A DNA stretch of 48,470 nucleotides. Origin: an uncultured Microbulbifer sp. Lineage in GTDB: Bacteria; Pseudomonadota; Gammaproteobacteria; Pseudomonadales; Cellvibrionaceae. The stretch's first letter is position 1. The number at the start of each line of letters is the position of its first letter. This document shows, one piece after another, positions 41,044-48,404 of this stretch. Where the stretch lies: NCBI RefSeq assembly GCF_947498635.1, contig NZ_CANMKV010000032.1:1-48470 (forward strand), given 5' to 3'. The notes beneath the pieces were generated by a model that was not told where the DNA came from, did not search any database, and was given only the letters and a program-made list of their open reading frames with translations. The translations under genes and the position numbers were made by a program.

Positions 41044-41126
41044 GCCTATCAAAAGAGAACAAAAAGTAGGCGCTGAAAGCGCGGTGGGAGCAGATTCACA
41101 ATGGAGGCAGCCCCACCCAAACCTCC
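41028..41126 (+). pseudogene. csrA 3' fragment with terminator-like hairpin
   Basis: TATCAAAAGAGAACAAAAAG followed by TAGGC aligns with the last codons of csrA (CATTAAAAAAGAACACAAAG, TAGGC), reading IKREQKVGAES in place of [15 protein letters not shown] / CCTCC inverted repeat at 41103-41126 occupies the place of the csrA terminator. The 5' part of csrA is missing. Confidence 0.5.
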
Positions 41127-41316
41127 TACCCTTTTTCATCGTCATAGTGGTATCTCTGAGGGCACACTATCTCAAAGATAGACAATGTCGCTGTCCTACA
41201 GTTACCTTCACATGTATCAAAAAGCAGCCCCCACCCTCTATAACTGAAAAATCAACACTGATTAGGAGGATCAGCTGAGTTCAAGACATAGTTAGCATTG
41301 CTGCAATCTTTTTACA

Positions 41317-41607
41317 CTAATTTTTATCAGTTACCTCTTCCCATTCATCTTCATAACCGGCTGAACGAAAATAGGCCATCAACGTAATGATGATTTTCTC
41401 AAGGATATATTCACTGCTCTCACCTTGTTTTTCATCTTGCTTGTTAGACTCGCTAACAGTTCTCCAGAAAAACTCAGCGAAGTGAATGGCCTCTTCTTTA
41501 TTAGCCAAAGATCCCGAATTAATAATCTCAAGGCTTTTTTTATCATTGAGTAACTCTGCATAATGCAAAAGAAACTCTTTCTCCTCGGGCAATTTATAAT
41601 TAATCAT
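41317..41607 (-). CDS. putative immunity/antitoxin protein of the second toxin pair
   Basis: A 96-residue acidic helical protein (EKEFLLHYAELLNDKKSLEI, NKEEAIHFAEFFWRTVSES, EYILEKIIITLMAYFRSAG, ending DEWEEVTDKN). I do not recognise the family, and it is not clearly Tsi2-like. Assignment as the immunity protein rests on position: its ATG overlaps the toxin stop by four bases (ATGA) and the product is small and acidic, as in the other modules. Confidence 0.6.
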   Translation of the reverse strand: MINYKLPEEKEFLLHYAELLNDKKSLEIINSGSLANKEEAIHFAEFFWRTVSESNKQDEKQGESSEYILEKIIITLMAYFRSAGYEDEWEEVTDKN

Positions 41608-42092
41608 CCTATCACCTTCGTACCATCTCTTATTACACTCATACGATCAGCAACCATCTGGAGCTTTTGGACTAGTTGAGAAACCGTCATTCTCCTTGTA
41701 ATGGTTAGAAAGTAGTGTCTATTATCTTTCTGATCTTGCACAAATTGCAGATCAGGCGGCAAATCTGACTTCTCCAAAACCCAAAATACGTCGACATTTT
41801 TTCCAGGGTTTTTAGATGCTTTCAGCTTATATATTGACTTTAGGTGCTGCCAGTTCGCGGAAAAACTGAGCCCCATCTGATTATGAGGAATCACCCATGC
41901 CTTACATGGACTAAAGCAATAATCACAAACTTGTATACCTTGTATTAGCTCTCTTCCCTTTGGAACATCTTGCTGCCGATAAAATACAGGGCTCGCACCT
42001 TCAGGTATAGGGCGCCCAAAAACTGTTCCTTCATTCTCCGCGAGCTTCTTAATATAGTCTCTCAAATCCGTGAGTATCTTAAATTGTTCCAT
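41604..42092 (-). CDS. putative toxin, distantly Tse2-like
   Basis: A 162-residue cytoplasmic-type protein. The second half has a pattern similar to Tse2-fold toxins: MGLSFSANWQHLKSIYKL (73-90), VDVFWVLEKSDLPPDLQFVQ (100-119, compare IPPDLKVKQD of Tse2) and RHYFLTITRRMTVSQLVQKL (125-144, compare the HYTI...M segment). A Cys pair (VCDYCFSPCKAW) near residue 55-65 is additional. Catalytic activity is not demonstrated by sequence; ADP-ribosyltransferase-fold toxin is the best guess. AAGGAGTG lies before the ATG. An immunity candidate overlaps its stop. Confidence 0.5.
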   Translation of the reverse strand: MEQFKILTDLRDYIKKLAENEGTVFGRPIPEGASPVFYRQQDVPKGRELIQGIQVCDYCFSPCKAWVIPHNQMGLSFSANWQHLKSIYKLKASKNPGKNVDVFWVLEKSDLPPDLQFVQDQKDNRHYFLTITRRMTVSQLVQKLQMVADRMSVIRDGTKVIG

Positions 42093-42155
42093 TATCTACT
42101 TGAACACTCCTTTGAATTTAACATCACTAGTAGGTGTAACCCTGTACGCCCACTA

Positions 42156-42232
42156 ATTTAAAAGTATAAACCGCCAAGGGTATTGGCTGAAGAGGAAAGT
42201 CAAACAAAATATCTTGGGGGCAGCTATTTATA
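42156..42232. repeat. array leader repeat, copy 2
   Basis: AAAAGTATAAACC, then TATTGGCTGAAGAGGAAAGT and GGGGGCAGCTA. It is related to 39743-39800 and to 46671-46760 and lies, as in module 1, just upstream of the toxin gene and before a csrA copy. Confidence 0.5.
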
Positions 42233-42364
42233 GGAACTTAGCGCCACATATTCCTATTCTACCCCCACCGTTGCCGCGCTCTCCATTCTTATACAGACAT
42301 CACTTACCAATCTTCACCACTAAGGAATGCCCACCCATAGCTTGAGTATCAATAGGAAACAAAC

Positions 42365-42520
42365 ATGTTAACCCTATAGTACCGAACCAGCGAAAACTTA
42401 AGAATTGGTACGAATGTATCCCCCCATAGTGCCGAAAGAGACAAGCAATCAGATAAAGATATGCATTCACACCCCTAAATCCCTCCCTGTCCATCATGTA
42501 GAGATCTATGTGTGTAGGAT
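42365..42520 (+). pseudogene. decayed csrA copy
   Basis: The region from about 42248 repeats the leader and body of the intact csrA: GGAATGCCCACCCA and TAGGAAACAAACATGTT are shared, then AAGAATTGG-ACGAATGT, CCC-AAATCCCT and GAGATCTATGTG. The copy has a stop (TAG) at codon 5 and several indels, so it cannot make CsrA. It shows that csrA plus its leader, not only the gene, was duplicated here. Confidence 0.8.
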
Positions 42521-42849
42521 CAGACCAGGATTTCAGAGCTTGAAGAAGCCTTTTCACAATTAAAGCTTGCCGCAAAAACATTAGGCGTATTGAAAATCAA
42601 AAGTGTAATCAGTGTAAAGAAGTAATTTTTCACTAAACATCCTTTTCGCACGTAACAGTTAATTCAAAAGCAGCATCTACATATCACGCCTCTCTATAAT
42701 TCCAAAGCGCGTCAGCACGGCAATACTAAAAGCATGTAGAGGATCAAGAGTTTACCTTTAATTGATATACATATTCAAAGAAAGATTTCGATAGCACCCT
42801 GAACAAGGATACACCGGTCTTAACGTTAAGAATCACGCATCCAGATTTG

Positions 42850-43133
42850 TTCTGAAAAGTTTGTATGGGAAGCTCTCGAATGAGCCGAGACGAAAAAACA
42901 ACAAGTTTACTGCGGAAATTCAGTTCCAGTCATTTTGTGATGCCCTTAACGTACAGCTGCTTCATATTAGAAGTTTTGATGGTAAGAAAAATGATTTAGA
43001 CGAGTGGAATAATTTTGCGAAGAAAATAACTTGGCCATGACTTCATAGATACACAGAGAAATCTTTTATTGACCCTCAGAAAGACAAAAACCAGCAAATT
43101 AAAAACAACCTTGAAGTTTATGATGTCAGGTAG
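42850..43133 (+). pseudogene. coding remnant interrupted by an in-frame stop
   Basis: One plus-strand frame reads RFVLKSLYGKLSNEPRRKNN, KFTAEIQFQSFCDALNVQLL, HIRSFDGKKNDLDEWNNFAK, KITWP, then TGA at 43038-43040, and continues in the same frame LHRYTEKSFIDPQKDKNQQI, KNNLEVYDVR to TAG at 43131-43133. No start codon is evident at the beginning. The sequence has a natural amino-acid mix over both parts, so this is probably the 3' end of a broken gene. Family not recognised. Confidence 0.45.
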
Positions 43134-43164
43134 CTAGTACTAGTACAGTCCCCGAGCGCATACA

Positions 43165-43617
43165 TTACTGCATGTCCTTCTCAAACGGCGCTTCTGCTAC
43201 CGCAGGCCAGACCAGTCCCGCCTTCGTTCCTACAAGCAATAGTACAAAAGATATCTCCAGTGCGAGGAAAACGCCAATAGGGTGATTGGGTACGCCGCGT
43301 ATCATCAGGTAAAGCAAGTAGCCCATAGTAAGCAGATTACCCGCAAGCGTAACGTTGAGAGCGTAGCCACGTTCTTGCCAAAGCGGTTTGCAAAGCAGGA
43401 AGTTCAACACCGCTGTGCCGGCGAGCATCACTCCGGGCAGCATCAACAACAAGCGACGGGATAAACCCATTCCGTCACTGGCTACCAGTGGCCAAACGGC
43501 AGTAAAGTGACCTTGAGCTCCGAGGGTGAGGAACAGCCCCAAAATTACTGCGCCGATGGCGGCAAGCCGATACAGTGCATTCCGCTGCAAAACACGTGTT
43601 GATCTAGAAGCCGACAT
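43165..43617 (-). CDS. small four-helix membrane protein
   Basis: A 150-residue integral membrane protein with four hydrophobic segments (LAAIGAVILGLFLTLGAQ, LLLMLPGVMLAGTAVLNFLL, LNVTLAGNLLTMGYLLYLMI, IGVFLALEISFVLLLVGT). Function unknown. It overlaps the response regulator gene by 14 bases and is the last gene of the two-component operon, so it may be a partner or target of that system. Confidence 0.7.
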   Translation of the reverse strand: MSASRSTRVLQRNALYRLAAIGAVILGLFLTLGAQGHFTAVWPLVASDGMGLSRRLLLMLPGVMLAGTAVLNFLLCKPLWQERGYALNVTLAGNLLTMGYLLYLMIRGVPNHPIGVFLALEISFVLLLVGTKAGLVWPAVAEAPFEKDMQ

Positions 43618-44278
43618 TGCGCTCCCCTACTGTGGCCAGGCCACATTCGTAAGCGAACACCACCGCCTGTGCACGATCGCGCAACCCCAGTTTGGAGAGC
43701 AGGCTTGAAACGTGGGTTTTCACGGTGGCGGGGCCAATAAACAGGGCCTCGGCAATCTCGGCATTGCTCTTGCCGGCGGCGATGGCCTCCAGCACTTCGC
43801 GCTCCCGAGTAGTGAGGCGCTCCAGGCGTTCTGACAAGTTGCGGCCGGCTTCCATTTTCTGGGCGAACTGGCTGATCAGGCGTTGAGTGATGCCCGGTGC
43901 AAGCATGGCACCGCCCTCTGCTACGGTGCGTACTGCCTCAACCAGCGACTCGGGGGGAATGTCCTTGAGCACAAAACCACTGGCGCCTGCCCGCAGCGCA
44001 CGAAACACGTATTCATCGGGATCGAACGTGGTCAAAATAATGACACGGCAAGTTGCATCACTAGCTTCCAGAATGCGTGCTGTGGCTTCCAGTCCGTCCA
44101 TCTCCGGCATGCGGATATCCATCAGGATAATGTCTGGCTGATGCGCACATGCAGCTTTAATTGCCTCGATGCCAGTAGCAGCCTCGGCAGCCACTTCAAT
44201 ATCGGGCTCATTGTCCAGGATTAGAGCAAAACCACGCCGCACCAAAGCCTGATCGTCTACCACCATCACTCGCAACAT
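43604..44278 (-). CDS. NarL/FixJ-type response regulator
   Basis: A 224-residue response regulator. The receiver domain has the acidic pair D8/D9 (MVVDDQALVRRG), phosphoacceptor D54 (ILMDIRMPEMDG), T83/T84 and K105 (FVLKDIPPES). The C-terminal LuxR-type HTH is LTTREREVLEAIAAGKSNAE then LFIGPATVKTHVSSLLSKLG. Its ATG overlaps the stop of the sensor kinase gene, so the two are translated together. Likely targets are the operon itself and the divergent DUF2306 gene. Confidence 0.93.
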   Translation of the reverse strand: MLRVMVVDDQALVRRGFALILDNEPDIEVAAEAATGIEAIKAACAHQPDIILMDIRMPEMDGLEATARILEASDATCRVIILTTFDPDEYVFRALRAGASGFVLKDIPPESLVEAVRTVAEGGAMLAPGITQRLISQFAQKMEAGRNLSERLERLTTREREVLEAIAAGKSNAEIAEALFIGPATVKTHVSSLLSKLGLRDRAQAVVFAYECGLATVGERNVGF

Positions 44279-45549
44279 TATGTTTTCCCCATTCCTGTGG
44301 GTAGTTGTGCATACACCTCAAAACCACTACCATCGACCACAGCCGCAGACAGAGAGCCGCCGAGCAGTTCCGCGCGCTCGCGCATACCTGCGATGCCGTG
44401 CCCACCGCCGGGTTGCGCGTCAATAGTTGTTTCCACCATGGGCCGCTCGCCAACAATATTTCCATCATCGCGCACTCGAATCGTAAGAGTGTCATCGTCT
44501 GCGCGTACACTCACTTGCACCCGCGCTGCCGCTCCAACATGCTTGATGACGTTGGTGAGGGATTCCTGAACGATGCGATAGGCGGCGAGCGCGACGCTGG
44601 TCGGCACTTTCTCCAGTGCACCGTGGGTTTCGCAGTCGACCTCGCTTAATACCTGCCGGACCTTTTCAATCAGAGCTGGTAAATCATTGAAATCCGGTTG
44701 CGGGGTGAGCGTAGTGTCGTCATTGGTGGGCCGCAGTACGCCGAGTAAATGACGCATTTCAGTCATGGCCTGACGACCAGCAGCCTCCACTGAAGCCATG
44801 GCCTCACTGGCGGCTTCCGGGTTATTGCGACTGATAGCCCTGGCAGCACCGGCCTGCACGGTCATAAGACTCACCTGGTGCGCCACCACATCATGCATCT
44901 CACGGGCGATTCGAGTGCGCTCGGCTGCGACCGCGCGCTCGGATTCGGCATTGCGTTCGCGCTCCAAGTACTCGGCTCTCTCTTCCAGCAAACGCAGATA
45001 TTCGCCGCGAAAACGCAGCCGGCGGCCGATATACCACAGCGCCCATACCAGCATTACCGTTACTGTGCCCGCAGCCGTTGGCTGAACTGGAATACCCTTG
45101 TCAAACGCCACAAAAACCAGCGTTGCGATAACCCCGATAAAGCTGTCCCGGGTATTGGCCTCGTAGCGGCCAAGGCTATATAGCGAAACCGCCATGGCCA
45201 CGATGCCATCTGCCGGTAAACCCAGCTCCAACACTATTGTTGCGCCGAGAATAACGGCCTGTACCTGCCAAGGGTGTGTGCGGCGCCACAGCAAAGCGAA
45301 GGAGCTGAGGAATGCACACTGGAAAGCAATGACATCCCACAGGTTTTGCAGGGATAGCACTTCGCGTGCACCGTTGCGGGACCACATCAACAGCGTCAGC
45401 AAGAACATAAGCAACGCGATAAGCAGATCGGTTAGGTGTGGCCAACGCTCAAACGGCCCCCGTAAGGGCTGCCACATAGGAAGCTTGGGTAGTTCCGAGC
45501 TGGCATTGAGCGGATTCGGCGCAGGCGTATTGAGGGACGACGATTTCAT
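44278..45549 (-). CDS. NarL-family sensor histidine kinase
   Basis: A 423-residue kinase. Residues ~38-180 form a membrane sensor region of several hydrophobic segments (LLIALLMFLLTLLMW, VIAFQCAFLSSFALLW, VILGATIVLELGL, VTVMLVWALWYIG). A short coiled coil follows, then the HisKA_3 dimerisation box ERTRIAREMHDVVAHQVSLM with phosphoacceptor H219. The ATPase domain has IVQESLTNVIKHVGAAARV (N box), IRVRDDGNIVG and GGHGIAGMRERAELLGGSLS (G box). It pairs with the response regulator encoded next. Confidence 0.92.
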   Translation of the reverse strand: MKSSSLNTPAPNPLNASSELPKLPMWQPLRGPFERWPHLTDLLIALLMFLLTLLMWSRNGAREVLSLQNLWDVIAFQCAFLSSFALLWRRTHPWQVQAVILGATIVLELGLPADGIVAMAVSLYSLGRYEANTRDSFIGVIATLVFVAFDKGIPVQPTAAGTVTVMLVWALWYIGRRLRFRGEYLRLLEERAEYLERERNAESERAVAAERTRIAREMHDVVAHQVSLMTVQAGAARAISRNNPEAASEAMASVEAAGRQAMTEMRHLLGVLRPTNDDTTLTPQPDFNDLPALIEKVRQVLSEVDCETHGALEKVPTSVALAAYRIVQESLTNVIKHVGAAARVQVSVRADDDTLTIRVRDDGNIVGERPMVETTIDAQPGGGHGIAGMRERAELLGGSLSAAVVDGSGFEVYAQLPTGMGKT

Positions 45550-45612
45550 TTCCGCATGCTAAACCAGGCGCAAACAACTGTCATGGGACTTTCAGGGGAG
45601 ACGGAAGCATGA

Positions 45613-45638
45613 ACATCTCCACCTTTTGGGGGAGATGT
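45613..45638. promoter_or_regulatory. inverted repeat, candidate operator
   Basis: ACATCTCC at 45613-45620 and GGAGATGT at 45631-45638 form a perfect 8-base inverted repeat with a 10-base spacer, in the 189-base gap between the divergent sensor kinase and DUF2306 genes. It could be the binding site of the NarL-type regulator or an RNA hairpin. Confidence 0.4.
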
Positions 45639-45738
45639 GATTACTGCCTGTGGCCGATGTGCGTAGGTCTGAAAAAGCTGAACATGTTCGGCAAGCTCAC
45701 TCAGACACAACACGGACCATAATCGCCTGGAGAAAACC

Positions 45739-46566
45739 ATGAACGACGCTGTACTCAGCCAAACACTACCGCGACCATTCGATACCCGGCGGGCCATTAA
45801 CCTGTCGGTAAAAACCTGGTTCTGCATCGCAGCCATCGGCCATGCGATCTTCTTTGCCTATATCCTGGCCGTTTTCTACCCACCCATTGCCGAGTCAGGA
45901 GTGTATGGTTTGAAAAGGCTGCACCTACCGGCAGGCTTCCGCGAGGGAGATACATTGGGCAACCTGGCTTCGGTGAGCCACGTGCTGTTGGCCGCGATTG
46001 TCATTGGCGGCGGGCCCCTGCAGCTGGTCCCTTCGGTGCGACGTCATGCCCCTAACTTCCATCGCTGGCTGGGGCGCAGTTACCTGCTGACGGCTGTCAT
46101 AGCGAGTATTGCAGGGCTCTACATGACCTGGACTCGGCATACCTTTGGTAATCTGGTGTCGCAGATCAGCATCACTATGGACGGCATACTGATTCTGGCA
46201 TTTGCCTTTCTGGCAGTGCGCACCGCAATGGCTAGGCGCATTGCTGAGCACCGTCGCTGGGCCTTGCGTCTGTTTATGGCTGCCAGTGCAGTGTGGTTCT
46301 TTCGCGTAGCCCTAATGGGCTGGGCAATGCTCACCGGCGGCTGGGGGATAGATTGGAAATCCTTTACCGGACCTTTCCTATATGTGCTGGGCTTCGGCCA
46401 ATACCTGCTCCCACTGGCCATGCTGGAATGGTATTTTCACTGTCAAAAGCGTGCGGCCGGACAAGGTGCCCAAATTGCTTTTGTCAGTGCGCTGATACCA
46501 CTAACCTTGTTTATGGCGATTGGTATTTTTGCCGCTACGATGGGCTTGTGGTTGCCACGGATCTAA
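45739..46566 (+). CDS. DUF2306 family membrane protein
   Basis: A 275-residue polytopic inner-membrane protein with about seven hydrophobic segments. Family-type features: SHVLLAAIVIGGGPLQLVPS, then RRHAPNFHRWLGRSYLLTAV and IAEHRRWALRLFMAASAVWF, with conserved His residues in HAPNFHRWLGR and EHRRWALR that resemble heme- or metal-binding positions of cytochrome-like membrane proteins. Function unknown. Divergent from the two-component operon, which probably controls it. GGAG lies eight bases before the ATG. Confidence 0.8.
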   Translation: MNDAVLSQTLPRPFDTRRAINLSVKTWFCIAAIGHAIFFAYILAVFYPPIAESGVYGLKRLHLPAGFREGDTLGNLASVSHVLLAAIVIGGGPLQLVPSVRRHAPNFHRWLGRSYLLTAVIASIAGLYMTWTRHTFGNLVSQISITMDGILILAFAFLAVRTAMARRIAEHRRWALRLFMAASAVWFFRVALMGWAMLTGGWGIDWKSFTGPFLYVLGFGQYLLPLAMLEWYFHCQKRAAGQGAQIAFVSALIPLTLFMAIGIFAATMGLWLPRI

Positions 46567-46616
46567 GGTTGCTCGGCCAGATTAACGGGAAATTCTTATA
46601 CTGATTTGGCTGTAGA

Positions 46617-46635
46617 GATCCACGATTCGTGGATC
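46617..46635. repeat. 19-bp palindrome after the DUF2306 gene
   Basis: GATCCACGATTCGTGGATC: perfect 9-base arms with one central base, 50 bases after the DUF2306 stop. There is no U-tract, so it is either a weak terminator or a protein-binding site. Confidence 0.5.
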
Positions 46636-46670
46636 CGACTGCTGCAGTAACTCGGGAAACTCTCCAAATA

Positions 46671-46760
46671 GAAATGTAAATCTCCAAGATTATTGACTGA
46701 AGAAAAAAGTTAAAAAAACACTAGGAGCCAGCTAATTAAATGGATATAAACACTATCAAA
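46671..46760. repeat. array leader repeat, distant copy
   Basis: AATGTAAATCTCC, then TATTGACTGAAGAAAAAAGT, ACACTAGGAGCCAGCTAATT and CACTATCAA. It matches the leader of the csrA/toxin modules at 39743-39800 and 40072-40112, about 4 kb beyond the array, with no csrA following. Confidence 0.5.
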
Positions 46761-46873
46761 CTGTGAAGCACATTTATCAAAATTACATAATCTCTATGTT
46801 GAATTCCGCTAATTTACGCATCGGGCATTTTTGGCAACACATGGTATAGAGTAATAAGTGTGACAATTAATGC

Positions 46874-47209
46874 CTAAATATTAAATCGCAATATTTGTTG
46901 ATACTGGCCTTTAACTAAACTTACTAGCGTTAATGAAAGTGCACAAATTAAATTGATAAGACTACCTATAGCTATCGGAAAATATAACTTAAACCATAAA
47001 GACCACAAGTCTTGTGAACCAGAAAGTTGAGCAACATTAGAGCCGCTATTGAAAACGAAGACAAAGCCGAACACTACAATGGCAAGAATTGGTATTATCA
47101 GTAGAAGCACTCGATATTGGACAATGGGCCTATGTTTATACCCATAAAAGCACGCAAATATTGCGAGACCAGCCCAAAATATGAATATTGACCAATATAG
47201 AATTATCAT
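46874..47209 (-). CDS. small membrane protein, hypothetical
   Basis: A 111-residue protein with three hydrophobic segments (IILYWSIFIFWAGLAIFACF, VLLLIIPILAIVVFGFVFVF, FPIAIGSLINLICALSLTLV). Not recognised. AT-rich like the toxin array and next to a leader-repeat copy, so it may be an accessory cargo gene; a membrane immunity protein is one possibility, without direct support. Confidence 0.5.
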   Translation of the reverse strand: MIILYWSIFIFWAGLAIFACFYGYKHRPIVQYRVLLLIIPILAIVVFGFVFVFNSGSNVAQLSGSQDLWSLWFKLYFPIAIGSLINLICALSLTLVSLVKGQYQQILRFNI

Positions 47210-47533
47210 GTCATCTAACGTCGCCGCTGTATTTTATACATATCTTTCAAGCTCACTCATAGCCTCAGCCAGCTCAACACAGTGAAATTACTTTGCGTGC
47301 ACCAAAAAACTGTTAGAATTTTAGCCCGCAGCGCCATTTAGGAATGTGATAACTGTCTAAATCTGTTAACAATCGAGTAATTCTCCCCATGAATGGAGGC
47401 TTCTCGATGAGGTAACATTCAATATCACATGCCGCTCTGATTCCGGGTTCGCTTTAATGCAGGATCATAGGGAATCAGTGCTCATGCGTAGAGATTATTG
47501 GCCAATTAATATACGCAAGAATAGTTGTGTATA
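47210..47533. other. intergenic region before the group II intron end
   Basis: About 320 bases with no supported gene. It forms the 3' exon side of the group II intron. No tRNA, terminator or clear repeat was identified. Confidence 0.35.
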
Positions 47534-47607
47534 ATCGGGATAGGGAGGCTCCTCACGATGCCCCTCCTCCCACACCACCAGGCATACGGGTCACGTACCA
47601 TGGCGGT
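47534..47607 (-). ncRNA. group II intron 3' end (domains V and VI)
   Basis: Read on the minus strand, ACCGCCA at the 5' end pairs with TGGTGGT to close a 34-base element (47574-47607) with an inner TACG/CGTA stem. This has the size and position of domain V and carries CGC at positions 3-5, a possible catalytic triad. GGGAGG / CCTCCC then form a hairpin at 47543-47571 in the place of domain VI. The sequence ends TATCCCGAT near 47534, a plausible intron 3' terminus. Domain V overlaps the last codons of the reverse transcriptase. Confidence 0.6.
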
Positions 47608-48404
47608 TCAATTCTTTTCCTACTTCTATCTGCCAATTCCGGCAGCCCCAAGTTCCTAAAGTATCTATTTGGTAATGCTCTGTAAAGGGCTGGACTTTTA
47701 CTTAGCCTCCATGGTCCATGCGCTGATTTGGCCGTATTCCACGCTAAAAAGCGATCAACTCTTAGCCCCCTTAATCTGCGGTACCCACTACGTCCCCACT
47801 GCTTCCATAGATAACATCGCAACTTCCGCCTTATCCACTTGTCTAGATCTTTCAGAGGGCTCAGTACTTCGCTGATGTCAAAGTACGCTTTCCAACCAAG
47901 CAGGGATTTCTTTAACTCTTCTACGATCTGAGTAAACTTGCGGCCTCGTGTTCGGCGGGTGATCATTCTGACCTTTGCCTTCAATTTATTCATCGATGAT
48001 TCCGATACCTTTATCCGGGCACCTTTCTTCAACAATCTAAACCCTAGGAAGCTCCGCTTCCAGAAGTGATCCTCTGCACTCTTCTCAGTATTTACTGTGA
48101 GCTTCAGCTTACATTCGATGAAGTGGGTTAAGTTTGCTTTTATCCGCTCAGCAGAACGACGGCTTCCCACCAGTATTTGAAAGTCGTCGGCGTATCGTAC
48201 AAAGCTGAGCTGGCGCCTATGCAGCTCCCAATCCAGTTTATTAAGTACAATATTAGCTAGAAGCGGAGATAGCGGCCCACCTTGCGGTACTCCTTTTGTA
48301 GTAGCTATTAACTTGCCATCAGCTGCTGTCGGCGCTTTTAAGTATCGGTTTATCAAACCCAGCACGTCAGTCGGTATCCCACTTTTCTTCAGTCTTGCAT
48401 TCAA
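47553..48404 (-). CDS. group II intron reverse transcriptase/maturase, 5'-truncated
   Basis: 283 residues of the C-terminal two thirds of an intron-encoded protein. Present: GVPQGGPLSPLLANIVL (RT block 4), FVRYADDFQILV with the catalytic YADD (block 5), SFLGFRLLKKG, and a GIIM maturase region (KSLLGWKAYFDISEVLSPLK, DKWIRRKLRCYLWKQWG). RT blocks 1-2, including the first catalytic aspartate, are absent: an in-frame TGA at 48417-48419 precedes the likely TTG start (48402-48404), and only ~50 more bases remain in the window. It is therefore either degenerate or frameshifted upstream, and reverse transcription is unlikely. Confidence 0.85.
   Translation of the reverse strand: MNARLKKSGIPTDVLGLINRYLKAPTAADGKLIATTKGVPQGGPLSPLLANIVLNKLDWELHRRQLSFVRYADDFQILVGSRRSAERIKANLTHFIECKLKLTVNTEKSAEDHFWKRSFLGFRLLKKGARIKVSESSMNKLKAKVRMITRRTRGRKFTQIVEELKKSLLGWKAYFDISEVLSPLKDLDKWIRRKLRCYLWKQWGRSGYRRLRGLRVDRFLAWNTAKSAHGPWRLSKSPALYRALPNRYFRNLGLPELADRSRKRIEPPWYVTRMPGGVGGGAS

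Noticed and set aside
42300..42581. 93-codon open frame on the minus strand
   Set aside because: It is antisense to the decayed csrA copy, which explains the sequence better.
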